Below, one piece after another: positions 10,201 through 16,684 of a stretch of DNA of 64,000 nt. Position numbers and translations under genes: made by a program. This DNA comes from Roseimaritima sediminicola (GTDB lineage: Bacteria; Planctomycetota; Planctomycetia; Pirellulales; Pirellulaceae): assembly GCF_009618275.1 (NCBI RefSeq), contig NZ_WIAD01000003.1, positions 124,001 through 188,000 of the forward strand, read 5' to 3'. Numbering within the stretch: position 1 is the first letter of the stretch; each line of letters begins with the position of its first letter. Under the pieces are notes generated by a model, which was not told the DNA's origin, did no database searches, and saw only the letters and a list, made by a program, of their open reading frames with translations.

Positions 10201-10652
10201 GCAAGGAACTGGTCGAGCTGCTGCGATACACCGCGCCGGCGTTTGTCTTTGCCACCGGGATGAGTCCCTCGGTGGCCGCCGCCTCGCTGAAGGCCTTTGA
10301 AGTGTTGGAGCGAGAACCGGAGCGACCCCGGCGGTTGCTGGAGAATTCCGCCCTGTTCCTCGGCCTGCTCAAAGACGCGGGGATCGATACCGGACTCAGC
10401 GGTGGCACGCCCGTGGTGCCGGTGATCACCGGCAATTCGCTGGTCGCCCTGCGGTTGTCGCACCGCCTGTTGCTCGACGGCATCAACGCCCCGCCGATCC
10501 TCTACCCGGCCGTGGAAGAAGCCGCCGCGCGGGTGCGTTTCTTCATCACCAGCACGCACAGCGAACAGCAACTGCGCGATACCGCGGCCCTGGTGATCAA
10601 GCACGCCGACGCAATGGGAATCGGCCGGTCAACCGAAGCGGCCGCCAAGTAA
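7212..10652 (+). CDS. Fused fatty-acyl-AMP ligase / acyl carrier protein / alpha-oxoamine synthase
   Basis: About 1146 residues with three domains. Residues 1-600 form a FAAL-type adenylation domain (QYTSGSTGSPKGVMLSHRN, WLPTYHDMGLVGG, KDLIIIRGVNRYPQDIEK). An acyl carrier domain follows, with its phosphopantetheine serine in DLGLDSLERLQ near residue 657. From about 760 comes a PLP-dependent alpha-oxoamine synthase like AONS or serine palmitoyltransferase (FVSGHGTNESAIG, IDEAHSLGTLG, and the PLP lysine in TLGKAIGSCGGY near residue 985). The arrangement implies that a free fatty acid is activated, loaded on the carrier and condensed with an amino acid to give an acyl-aminoketone, as in sphingoid-base or autoinducer-like synthesis. 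A GTG at 7182 would add ten residues. ATG 7212 is preferred because the extra residues match nothing in the family. Confidence 0.9.
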   Translation: MVNLQRYFPEGGPPRTNFLDIIKHWTDIHPDDYAFHFSDGEREEAALTYGQLWDEIRGLAGYLQRTGVRRGERVLLMYPPGLDFAVGFFACHAAGAIAVPAFPPRKNRKAGRIRSIAKDADARFALSTAKVAEQLGGENRHEDLVDIELIGTDEPLARDASAWQQVAIDGDDVALLQYTSGSTGSPKGVMLSHRNLVANCEQITYAFEPEGATRGVTWLPTYHDMGLVGGVLQPIFVGKMNVLMSPMTFLQHPVKWLRTVSHYQAHISGGPNFAYQLCVDKISEDELQGLDLSSWFVAFNGAEPIRTSTLDAFAEKFAPVGFRREAFLPCYGMAETTLIVTGGPQATRPFARTFQRHNLDAGTATPIPKDREDAREMVGCGAVIPGERVEIVDAETNEILPPGKIGEIWVQGPSVGKGYWNAPEATAETFDARTSDGQGPFLRTGDLGFLHEDQLFVSGRLKDLIIIRGVNRYPQDIEKTVEEASEAVQAGAVAAFAMEHEGSERLVIVAETVRSRNLDREKHLQAIRRAVTAQHELPPDALYLVRNSSVPKTSSGKIQRHACVDAVRDQTLKVVAKWVRWEEEVEAWHDDRPMMQAATAGSGQDQANGNNLEGATIDGRPPNADIVAVVSQHVRAVAQERAKQLDVDTNIVLDLGLDSLERLQIAHALEQAFGGRFPEDVLDEIETIGQVAVAIERHMGQAAIARAQQHGGPGEAESAAGGPAEGQAAPQREIDEASYQFDRFPEYLRLKQTMAQVLMTGVPNPYFSVHESVVRDTTVVDGRELISYASFNYIGMSGDPEVTRASIEAIEKYGTSVSASRLVSGQKPVHLELEKKIAEFCGVEDSLTFVSGHGTNESAIGQLVSPGDLILHDSLSHNSIVQGAMLSGARRRPFRHNDFEELERVLSEVRRQYRRVLVVVEGVYSMDGDYCDLPAAMEVCKRHKALLMIDEAHSLGTLGATGRGVAEHFGIDPNEVDIWMGTLGKAIGSCGGYIAGRKELVELLRYTAPAFVFATGMSPSVAAASLKAFEVLEREPERPRRLLENSALFLGLLKDAGIDTGLSGGTPVVPVITGNSLVALRLSHRLLLDGINAPPILYPAVEEAAARVRFFITSTHSEQQLRDTAALVIKHADAMGIGRSTEAAAK

Positions 10653-10685
10653 CCATCAGCCGTAGGGCGCTAGCCCACGGTTCCA

Positions 10686-10750
10686 GTCCAAAGTCTGGCG
10701 ACTTCAGCTACGGAGAGCGAGACGTCCAAAGTCTGGCGACTTCGGCTACG
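10686..10750. repeat. Two copies of a 27-bp hairpin repeat (AAGTC-tggc-GACTT core)
   Basis: Copies at 10686-10712 and 10724-10750 differ by one base. The core AAGTCTGGCGACTT can fold with a 5-bp stem and a TGGC loop. A third copy lies at 11953-11979, after queG. Just upstream, at about 10655-10682, is an element with GGGCGCTAGCCC that recurs inverted three times at 57653-57745. All copies are intergenic. Confidence 0.85.
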
Positions 10751-10785
10751 AGGTCGGCAACGGTCCAAACGGGAGCGCTAGTGTT

Positions 10786-11919
10786 GTGGAGGACGACGCC
10801 GCGGAACTGAAGCGTTGGCTGCGTGAACGTGCCCAGCAGCTGGGGTTTCACCTGTTCGGCGTCGCTCCCGCGGTCACGCCCACCGGGTACCACCGATTGG
10901 TCGAGTGGATCGAGGCCGGTTACGCCGCCGAGATGGATTACATCCCGGCGCGGCTCTCCGCCTACCAACATCCCGACGGCGTGATGGATGGCACGCGGTC
11001 GCTGGTCATGCTGGGGTTTCCCTACCGCACGGTCGAACCGCCACCGGCGGATGCGCTCGAGGGACGCGTGGCACGGTATGCCTGGGGCACGGCGGACTAT
11101 CACGACCTGATCCACCGGCGGCTGAAGCAACTCAAGCGTGAACTGGCCGCTCGCGATGCCTCGATCGGCGTCCGCGGCGTCGTCGATTCGGCTCCCTTGA
11201 TGGAACGCGAATTCGCCCAGTTGGCCGGACTGGGATGGACGGGCAAGAACACGCTGCTGCTGAACAAGCTAGAGGGCAGCTACTTCTTTCTGGCTTGCCT
11301 GCTGCTCGGTGTCGATCTTCCCGCCGATCCCGCCCACCACAGTGACCACTGCGGCACCTGCACCCGCTGTCTGGACGCCTGTCCCACCGACGCCTTCGTC
11401 GCGGCCGGCGTCTTGGACAGCCGCCGCTGCATCAGCTACCTCACGATCGAGCATCGCGGTCCGATCCCTCGCGAGCTGCGTCCCCAGATGCAGGACTGGG
11501 TGTTTGGCTGTGACGTTTGCCAGGACGTCTGTCCCTGGAACCGGCGTGGCAGCGTCGCAAACGACCCGGCCTTGCAGCCGCCGGTGCCCGACCAGCAACT
11601 GGATCTGGTGGGGTTGTTCGACCTGGACGACGACTCCTTTCGCACGCGGTTTCGCAAGACGCCGCTGTGGCGAACCCGGCGCCGCGGCATCTTGCGAAAC
11701 GCCGCCATCGTGCTGGGCAATCAACAAGCCTCAGCGGCGGTTCCCGCCCTTTGCAAAGGGCTGGCCGATTCCGAACCCCTGGTGCGCGGCGCGGCCGCCT
11801 GGGCCCTGGGGAACATTGCTACGGGAGCCGCCTGGGCCGCTTTGCGCGAGCGTTCCGCAATCGAACAGGACCCTACGGTTCGTGCAGAGATCGATGCGGC
11901 ACTATCCTCCTGTAGCTGA
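10786..11919 (+). CDS. queG: Epoxyqueuosine reductase QueG
   Basis: 377 residues, the usual length. The enzyme reduces epoxyqueuosine to queuosine at the tRNA wobble position, using cobalamin and two 4Fe-4S clusters. The catalytic aspartate region is GVVDSAPLMEREFAQLAGLG (D134), followed by WTGKNTLLL. Cluster ligands appear in CGTCTRCLDACP (C189, C192, C195, C199) and CDVCQDVCPWN (C242, C245, C249). The C-terminus (about residues 300-377) is a PBS-lyase/HEAT-like repeat, ALCKGLADSEPLVRGAAAWA, as in many QueG proteins. Translation starts at GTG 10786, the first usable start in frame. The gene is flanked on both sides by the same 27-bp hairpin repeat. No other queuosine gene is nearby. Confidence 0.95.
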   Translation: MEDDAAELKRWLRERAQQLGFHLFGVAPAVTPTGYHRLVEWIEAGYAAEMDYIPARLSAYQHPDGVMDGTRSLVMLGFPYRTVEPPPADALEGRVARYAWGTADYHDLIHRRLKQLKRELAARDASIGVRGVVDSAPLMEREFAQLAGLGWTGKNTLLLNKLEGSYFFLACLLLGVDLPADPAHHSDHCGTCTRCLDACPTDAFVAAGVLDSRRCISYLTIEHRGPIPRELRPQMQDWVFGCDVCQDVCPWNRRGSVANDPALQPPVPDQQLDLVGLFDLDDDSFRTRFRKTPLWRTRRRGILRNAAIVLGNQQASAAVPALCKGLADSEPLVRGAAAWALGNIATGAAWAALRERSAIEQDPTVRAEIDAALSSCS

Positions 11920-11952
11920 TCTCGCCAGAGATTGGATCGTAGCGGCGAGCAG

Positions 11953-11979
11953 GTCCAAAGTCTGGCGACTTCAGCTACG
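11953..11979 (+). repeat. Third copy of the 27-bp AAGTC-tggc-GACTT hairpin repeat
   Basis: It is identical in sequence to the copy at 10686-10712 and lies 33 bp after the queG stop, so queG is bracketed by the family. It may affect the mRNA 3' end, though no U-tract follows. Confidence 0.8.
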
Positions 11980-12081
11980 GCCACGGTCGCCGCGCGTAAG
12001 TGTCGACCCTGCTGCCGGGCCCGGTTATGCTGAACCCTGGAATATCCTTCCCTCAAAATCCTTCCTGCGAGCGCGATCCCG

Positions 12082-12903
12082 ATGCCACTGGTCTGTGTAA
12101 AACGCTTTATCTGCTCGGCCGTCGCCTTTGCCGGTTTGCTAGGCATGACCACCGCGATCGCGTCAGCACAGCCGCCGGGGCCCAGTCCGGACACGCTGGC
12201 TGGATCCGCGGAAGGCTCGCAGCAGGCCGAACGGCCGCGGCCCGACGAGGAGGCGCGGCGGTCGTATCTGGGCCGCGTGATCGCCAAACCGATGTCGCAT
12301 CTGGGCGCCGGTTGGCTGGTGCGGCCGACGCGGCAAGAGGAAGAGCGTCCGGACCAATCGCTGAAGCAGCTCGGTCTCCAAGCCGGCATGACGACCTGCG
12401 ACATGGGCTGCGGGAACGGTTTCTGGACACTGATGATGGCGCGGGTCGTGGGACCACAGGGCCGGGTCCTGGCCGTCGATATCCAGCCGCAAATGCTGAC
12501 CAAACTGCGTCAGCGAGCGGACCGCTTTGAGATCGAAAACGTGGAACCGATCCTGGGTGACGTCGATGACCCGAAGCTGCCGGCTGGCGAAGTCGACTTG
12601 GTGTTGATGGTGGACGTGTACCACGAGTTTTCGCATCCCGAGTCGATGTTGTGGTCGATCCGCCGGTCACTGAAACCCGAAGGCGTCGTCGCTTTGCTGG
12701 AATACCGCGAGGAGGATCCGCGGGTGCCGATCAAACCGCTGCACAAGATGTCCAAACCGCAGATCATGAAGGAGTACAAGCAGAACGGTTTTAAATTGGT
12801 GCGCGAGTACAACGGTCTGCCCTGGCAGCACCTGATGTTCTTCGCCCGCGACGACAGCCCATTGGAAGCGATCGAACCCGAACCGTTCTCCGTCCAGCGA
12901 TAA
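12082..12903 (+). CDS. Exported class I SAM-dependent methyltransferase
   Basis: 273 residues. A signal peptide occupies about residues 1-29 (hydrophobic FICSAVAFAGLLGMTTAIASA, cleavage near ASAQ), so the protein should be exported, which is uncommon for a SAM-dependent enzyme but frequent in planctomycete annotations. The SAM-binding motif I is CDMGCGNGFWTLMMAR. Motif II-like VLAVDIQPQML and the post-motif VDLVLMVDVYHEF follow, giving a methyltransferase 11/25-type Rossmann fold. The substrate is unknown. It is flanked by intergenic hairpin repeats on both sides (11953-11979 and 12921-13080) and has no obvious operon partner. Confidence 0.85.
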   Translation: MPLVCVKRFICSAVAFAGLLGMTTAIASAQPPGPSPDTLAGSAEGSQQAERPRPDEEARRSYLGRVIAKPMSHLGAGWLVRPTRQEEERPDQSLKQLGLQAGMTTCDMGCGNGFWTLMMARVVGPQGRVLAVDIQPQMLTKLRQRADRFEIENVEPILGDVDDPKLPAGEVDLVLMVDVYHEFSHPESMLWSIRRSLKPEGVVALLEYREEDPRVPIKPLHKMSKPQIMKEYKQNGFKLVREYNGLPWQHLMFFARDDSPLEAIEPEPFSVQR

Positions 12904-12920
12904 TGCTGCGGTAGCTCAAG

Positions 12921-13080
12921 CTCCCAGTGTTGCCTTTCGCTCCGCCGAAAGTACCTCCAGTGTCGCCTTTCGCTCCGCCGAAAGTAGCTCCAGTGTCACC
13001 TTTCGCTCCGCCGAAAGTACCTCCAGTGTCGCCTTTCGCTCCGCCGAAAGTAGCTCCAGTGTCACCTTTCGCTCCGCCGA
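12921..13080. repeat. Tandem array of a 33-bp hairpin repeat (TTTCGCTCCGCCGAAA core), about 4.8 copies
   Basis: Copies start at about 12921, 12955, 12988, 13021 and 13054, and the last is truncated. The core CTTTCGCTCCGCCGAAAG folds with a 6-bp stem and 6-base loop. Copies alternate between GTCGCC...GTAG and GTCACC...GTAC versions, so the real period is a 66-bp dimer. The inverse of the same core occurs at 24121-24141 and 24190-24210. The stretch 13081-13431 holds no gene or motif I can support. Confidence 0.9.
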
Positions 13081-13431
13081 TCACGCGAATCGTCGCGGAT
13101 ATGTGAGTGCTGGTTTGGGGGCTCCTCTCCACGGTGCGACACCCTTCTGAACAACCTCAGATAGACGCGGATGAACACAGATTATTCGAACTCCAGTTCG
13201 GTGTTCATTTGAGTTCCTCTGCGACTCTTGCTTGTCCGTCCCTCCGCGGTGGCATTACAATGGGGGGCTCGAGTGCGGTCGTGAACGCTACCTACCGCGC
13301 TGCAGAAGCAATGCACCCGAGGGGCAAGTTCGGTGCGGGCGGAAGCAACAGTTCACACCGCCGCCGCGTAATTTCTACCGTCCAACCGTTTGGTGACGGT
13401 CCATCACAATCGCGTCCAGGGGCAGCAAACA

Positions 13432-15951
13432 ATGCGGAACACGATTCGAACCTTTCTCATAACATCGGTCGTATGTACCGCCGCTGGCGTGACCGCGCTG
13501 ATCGGCCTGTCAGAGGTCGCGAACGAACTGTCAGAGGTCGCGAACGAAACCGTCAGCGAAGAGCAGAGGGCAGAGCTCATCGAACGGGTTCTCAGCGGGG
13601 CATTTAAGTCGGATAGAATTGATTACGGCTTTCACGTGGTGGACGGTCAGGTCGTCTTCGAAGGACGCAATCATGCCAGCAGTCTGGTGCGCAAGAAAGT
13701 ACTGACGCCGGTCGAAGGTGCCGATGCGGCAACCTTCCGCACCCTTAACCAGGTATTTCCCGAGCGAGGTAGCCGCGTGTATTACGGCGTGGACAAGAAC
13801 TATGTGTACGTAGAAGACACCGAAGGAATCAGGAGAATTGACGCCGACCCGACTACGTTTCGGCTGCTGGATCTTGCCGGCAGATTTGCCCGCGACAAAG
13901 ACAGCGTTTACTACCGTGCCGTCAAAATTGAAGGCGCCGATCCCAATTCGTTCCGCCGCCTGCATGGTGATTTTTCGGTTGACGACAACCACGCCTATCT
14001 CGGGCACCTCGTTGTTCCAGCGGACGCCTCAACGTTCGAAGCAACCTCTTCCGGGTACGTCTCCAATGTCTGGCACAATGATCGAGTTACCAAGCGGCCG
14101 AATACAATCGCAGGCTGGAGTCGGGACGCAAAGAATATCTATTATGGTATCGAGCGATTTGACCCTGCCGATCGCGAGACGTTTCAGGATCTGAGTTTTG
14201 CGAGCTACGCCAAAGACGCGTACCACGTTTACTACAAAACGGAGATTGTTCCTGAAGCCGATCCGGAAACCTTTGAGATTCTGGGGACGCAATATCTAGA
14301 CTTCTTTCCGCCGAGTCTAAAGTACCTCAATGTTCACGGCCCACTCGCACGCGACAAGGACCACTTCTATTTCGATGCTGAAATCTACGAACGGGACGGG
14401 CCCTGGTTCCATGAGAACGACGAAAATGACCTAGAACGGGAAAGCGTGAAGCCCGGTACCAGCGTCCACCCTCCGAACGTGCTCAGCGAGTCGCTAGATA
14501 AGATCCTACGCAAGCACGAAGCGCAACTTGCTCGATCAAGCACCCTGCAAGTAGATTGGTCGGTAACGTATCACGAGGACGCTGACAATCCGACCCGCGT
14601 CGAGCACTACCGGACCTCCATCGCTCCCGGTTACGAGAGATCAACCCGGCTAGCTCCGGGAGCGGAAGTCCCGGACCACTATCTGTGGGACGGTGCGTCA
14701 TTTCATCGGATGCCGGGGTACTCACGCGAAGAGTACCTTCGTGAGCCCACGTCGATTACGGCTGTTAACGGTCTGCTGTACCGCGAAGACAGCCCTGTTC
14801 ATCGCCTCTTCCAATGGCGTTCGCTGCGGGCGTATCGGGTATACGCAAATGAGTGCGATTTGAGTCTCCGAGAGCTTTGTGAGCAGTCGCTGGAACAGCC
14901 GGAATTCGACCAAAGCGGCGATTTCGTACAGATCCAAATCGTGCATCCAGGTTCGTTGGCTTTCAACCAACGCGGAAGGCTAGCGATCCCAAAAGGAGCA
15001 CGAGTTTCTTTTGAACTTGACGCGGCGAGAGGGTATCTGGTCACGGGCCATGGGACCACTTTTGCACTCAATAGACATGGCAAACGTTTTTCACAGCAGC
15101 TCAGCGTCCAGACGTATAAGGAGTTCCCCGGAGGTGTTTTTCTTCCGTCTCGCGTGAGCTATTCCGCACAGCGAGGAAGGCATGAGACGCGGCAGACAAT
15201 CGATATCGAGTATTCCGCGGTCAATCAGCCGATCGAGACTGACCAGCCGTTTTTTCCCGAGAATCTGTTGGTAACGGAGTTCAAAACCTGTGACGCCGCG
15301 AACCCGGTCGGCTGTTACGTTGTCCGAGCGGATGGCACTCTGGGCGAGCAGTTCCCGTCCGAGCGGGTGGCGTCTCTGGTGAGAGCGCATCGTATGAACG
15401 ATTCAGAATCCTTGATTGCGCCCCAGATGAAGAAGCTGAGTGCTGCGCCGGATGTAGGAGATGCCGCGCCGCCAATCAGGGCGATGAACATCCTGAGCGG
15501 GCAACCGGAAGCGGTGGAGTTTCAAGGCCGAGTTACCCTGGTAGAGTTCTGGGCGACTTGGTGCGGCCCTTGCCAACCTGCAATGCAGAGAATTAACGAT
15601 CTTGCCAACGAACGAAGTGAACGGTGGGAAGATCGCGTGCAATTCGTCACGATCAGTGTCGATGATGATCACGGTGCGGCTGAGAGACGTTTGCGCACTC
15701 GCGGATGGCTTGGCACCCGAACTCTGGTCGACACGCCGGTAACGGGTCACTCGCTCGAAGACATTGGGTTCCCCTCCGTTGCGGCCCAGGACTACGTGGT
15801 GACCGGCGTCCCGACGAGCTTACTTATTGACGACCACGGAAACATTGTATTCAGAGGTCACCCGGCGTCTGTCGATTTTGCTGAACGGATCGAGCAACTT
15901 CTGGAAAGCCGCCGCGGCAGCGATACGGTACTGGACGATCACCACGAATGA
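13432..15951 (+). CDS. DKNYY-repeat protein with C-terminal TlpA-like thioredoxin domain
   Basis: 839 residues. ATG 13432 is chosen because an AGGGG lies about 8 bases upstream and the protein then begins with a membrane anchor or signal sequence (RTFLITSVVCTAAGVTALIG). Residues about 60-330 hold DKNYY-type repeats (YYGVDKNYVYVED, RDKDSVYYRAVKIEGADP, KDAYHVYYKTEIV). These are common in host-associated and environmental proteins of unknown role. A middle domain of about 300 residues is unrecognised. The last ~160 residues are a thioredoxin fold with an intact WCGPC redox site (VEFWATWCGPCQPAMQ), so a periplasmic or cell-surface thiol-disulfide role is likely. Codons 26-39 are a perfect 21-bp tandem duplication (13507-13548). 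Base composition is slightly lower in GC than the neighbours. Confidence 0.85.
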   Translation: MRNTIRTFLITSVVCTAAGVTALIGLSEVANELSEVANETVSEEQRAELIERVLSGAFKSDRIDYGFHVVDGQVVFEGRNHASSLVRKKVLTPVEGADAATFRTLNQVFPERGSRVYYGVDKNYVYVEDTEGIRRIDADPTTFRLLDLAGRFARDKDSVYYRAVKIEGADPNSFRRLHGDFSVDDNHAYLGHLVVPADASTFEATSSGYVSNVWHNDRVTKRPNTIAGWSRDAKNIYYGIERFDPADRETFQDLSFASYAKDAYHVYYKTEIVPEADPETFEILGTQYLDFFPPSLKYLNVHGPLARDKDHFYFDAEIYERDGPWFHENDENDLERESVKPGTSVHPPNVLSESLDKILRKHEAQLARSSTLQVDWSVTYHEDADNPTRVEHYRTSIAPGYERSTRLAPGAEVPDHYLWDGASFHRMPGYSREEYLREPTSITAVNGLLYREDSPVHRLFQWRSLRAYRVYANECDLSLRELCEQSLEQPEFDQSGDFVQIQIVHPGSLAFNQRGRLAIPKGARVSFELDAARGYLVTGHGTTFALNRHGKRFSQQLSVQTYKEFPGGVFLPSRVSYSAQRGRHETRQTIDIEYSAVNQPIETDQPFFPENLLVTEFKTCDAANPVGCYVVRADGTLGEQFPSERVASLVRAHRMNDSESLIAPQMKKLSAAPDVGDAAPPIRAMNILSGQPEAVEFQGRVTLVEFWATWCGPCQPAMQRINDLANERSERWEDRVQFVTISVDDDHGAAERRLRTRGWLGTRTLVDTPVTGHSLEDIGFPSVAAQDYVVTGVPTSLLIDDHGNIVFRGHPASVDFAERIEQLLESRRGSDTVLDDHHE

Positions 15952-16051
15952 CGAACGTCGACCACCGTGGAGAACGCGGCCGAGGGGCAAGCGTACCCTT
16001 AGAAATCGATACCGCCCCTCCTCAGAACGCGGCAAGCGAGCCGCTAGTGCC

Positions 16052-16450
16052 ATGCCCCGACCATCAAACGAAACTATTGCGGAACAGACTGCATCGCTAG
16101 CTAGCGCGGCGGTCGTGCTGCTAGGGTTGCTTGCAACGGAACCTGGGCTTGTCTTTGCAACGGGGATCGCGATGGTCGCTGCCGGGCTCGTGTCATCGTG
16201 CTTTACCTCGGCGCAAAGAGTCGGCCCAGAAGTTCGACTTCGCTATCTGTTACTTTCCTCGCTCGTATCCCTCCTACTCCTGGGAATGGTGGGTTGTATC
16301 GTCTGGGACTACACGAAGGACGTAATATCGTTCTCCGCTGCGATCATGATGGCATTGGCGGGACATGGCACGGTGTACTTCATAACGCGTTCATGGCTAG
16401 CGCATCGCCGCAAACCCCTCGTTGGCGACGGCGAAAAGAGGCCGTTGTGA
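16052..16450 (+). CDS. Small four-helix membrane protein, unknown
   Basis: 132 residues starting MPRPSNETIAEQ. About four hydrophobic segments are visible: ASAAVVLLGLLA, FATGIAMVAAGLVSSC, LLLSSLVSLLLLGMVGCIV and SFSAAIMMALAGHGTVYFI. The tail is basic (HRRKPLVGDGEKR), consistent with a cytoplasmic C-terminus. I do not recognise a family. It lies about 100 bp after the DKNYY/thioredoxin gene on the same strand and is convergent with the sensor kinase. The stretch between 16451 and 16684 shows no gene and no clear repeat. The call rests on an open frame with a clear membrane pattern. Confidence 0.5.
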   Translation: MPRPSNETIAEQTASLASAAVVLLGLLATEPGLVFATGIAMVAAGLVSSCFTSAQRVGPEVRLRYLLLSSLVSLLLLGMVGCIVWDYTKDVISFSAAIMMALAGHGTVYFITRSWLAHRRKPLVGDGEKRPL

Positions 16451-16684
16451 CCTACTCTCAGCGTTGGACCGCCGCAATGTTGACATCGATTCTCTTTCCT
16501 GGAAGTTTCGCTGTGTGATCGACGCGTTGACTTCACTCGACGCGCGATGTCACGGCGAATACTCTCGATTGTTGATCGCATTTGATACCTGAACGTAGGC
16601 GAGCGAACACTGATCGACGGCTATGCCGGTTTAGCACGAGTTCTGGTCTTGATCAGTTCGAGGTCAAATGACGCCGCACAGAAG

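Noticed and set aside
8574-10604. Long minus-strand frames opposite the FAAL-ACP-oxoamine synthase gene
   Set aside because: The plus-strand protein carries complete motifs of three enzyme domains; the antisense translations show none.
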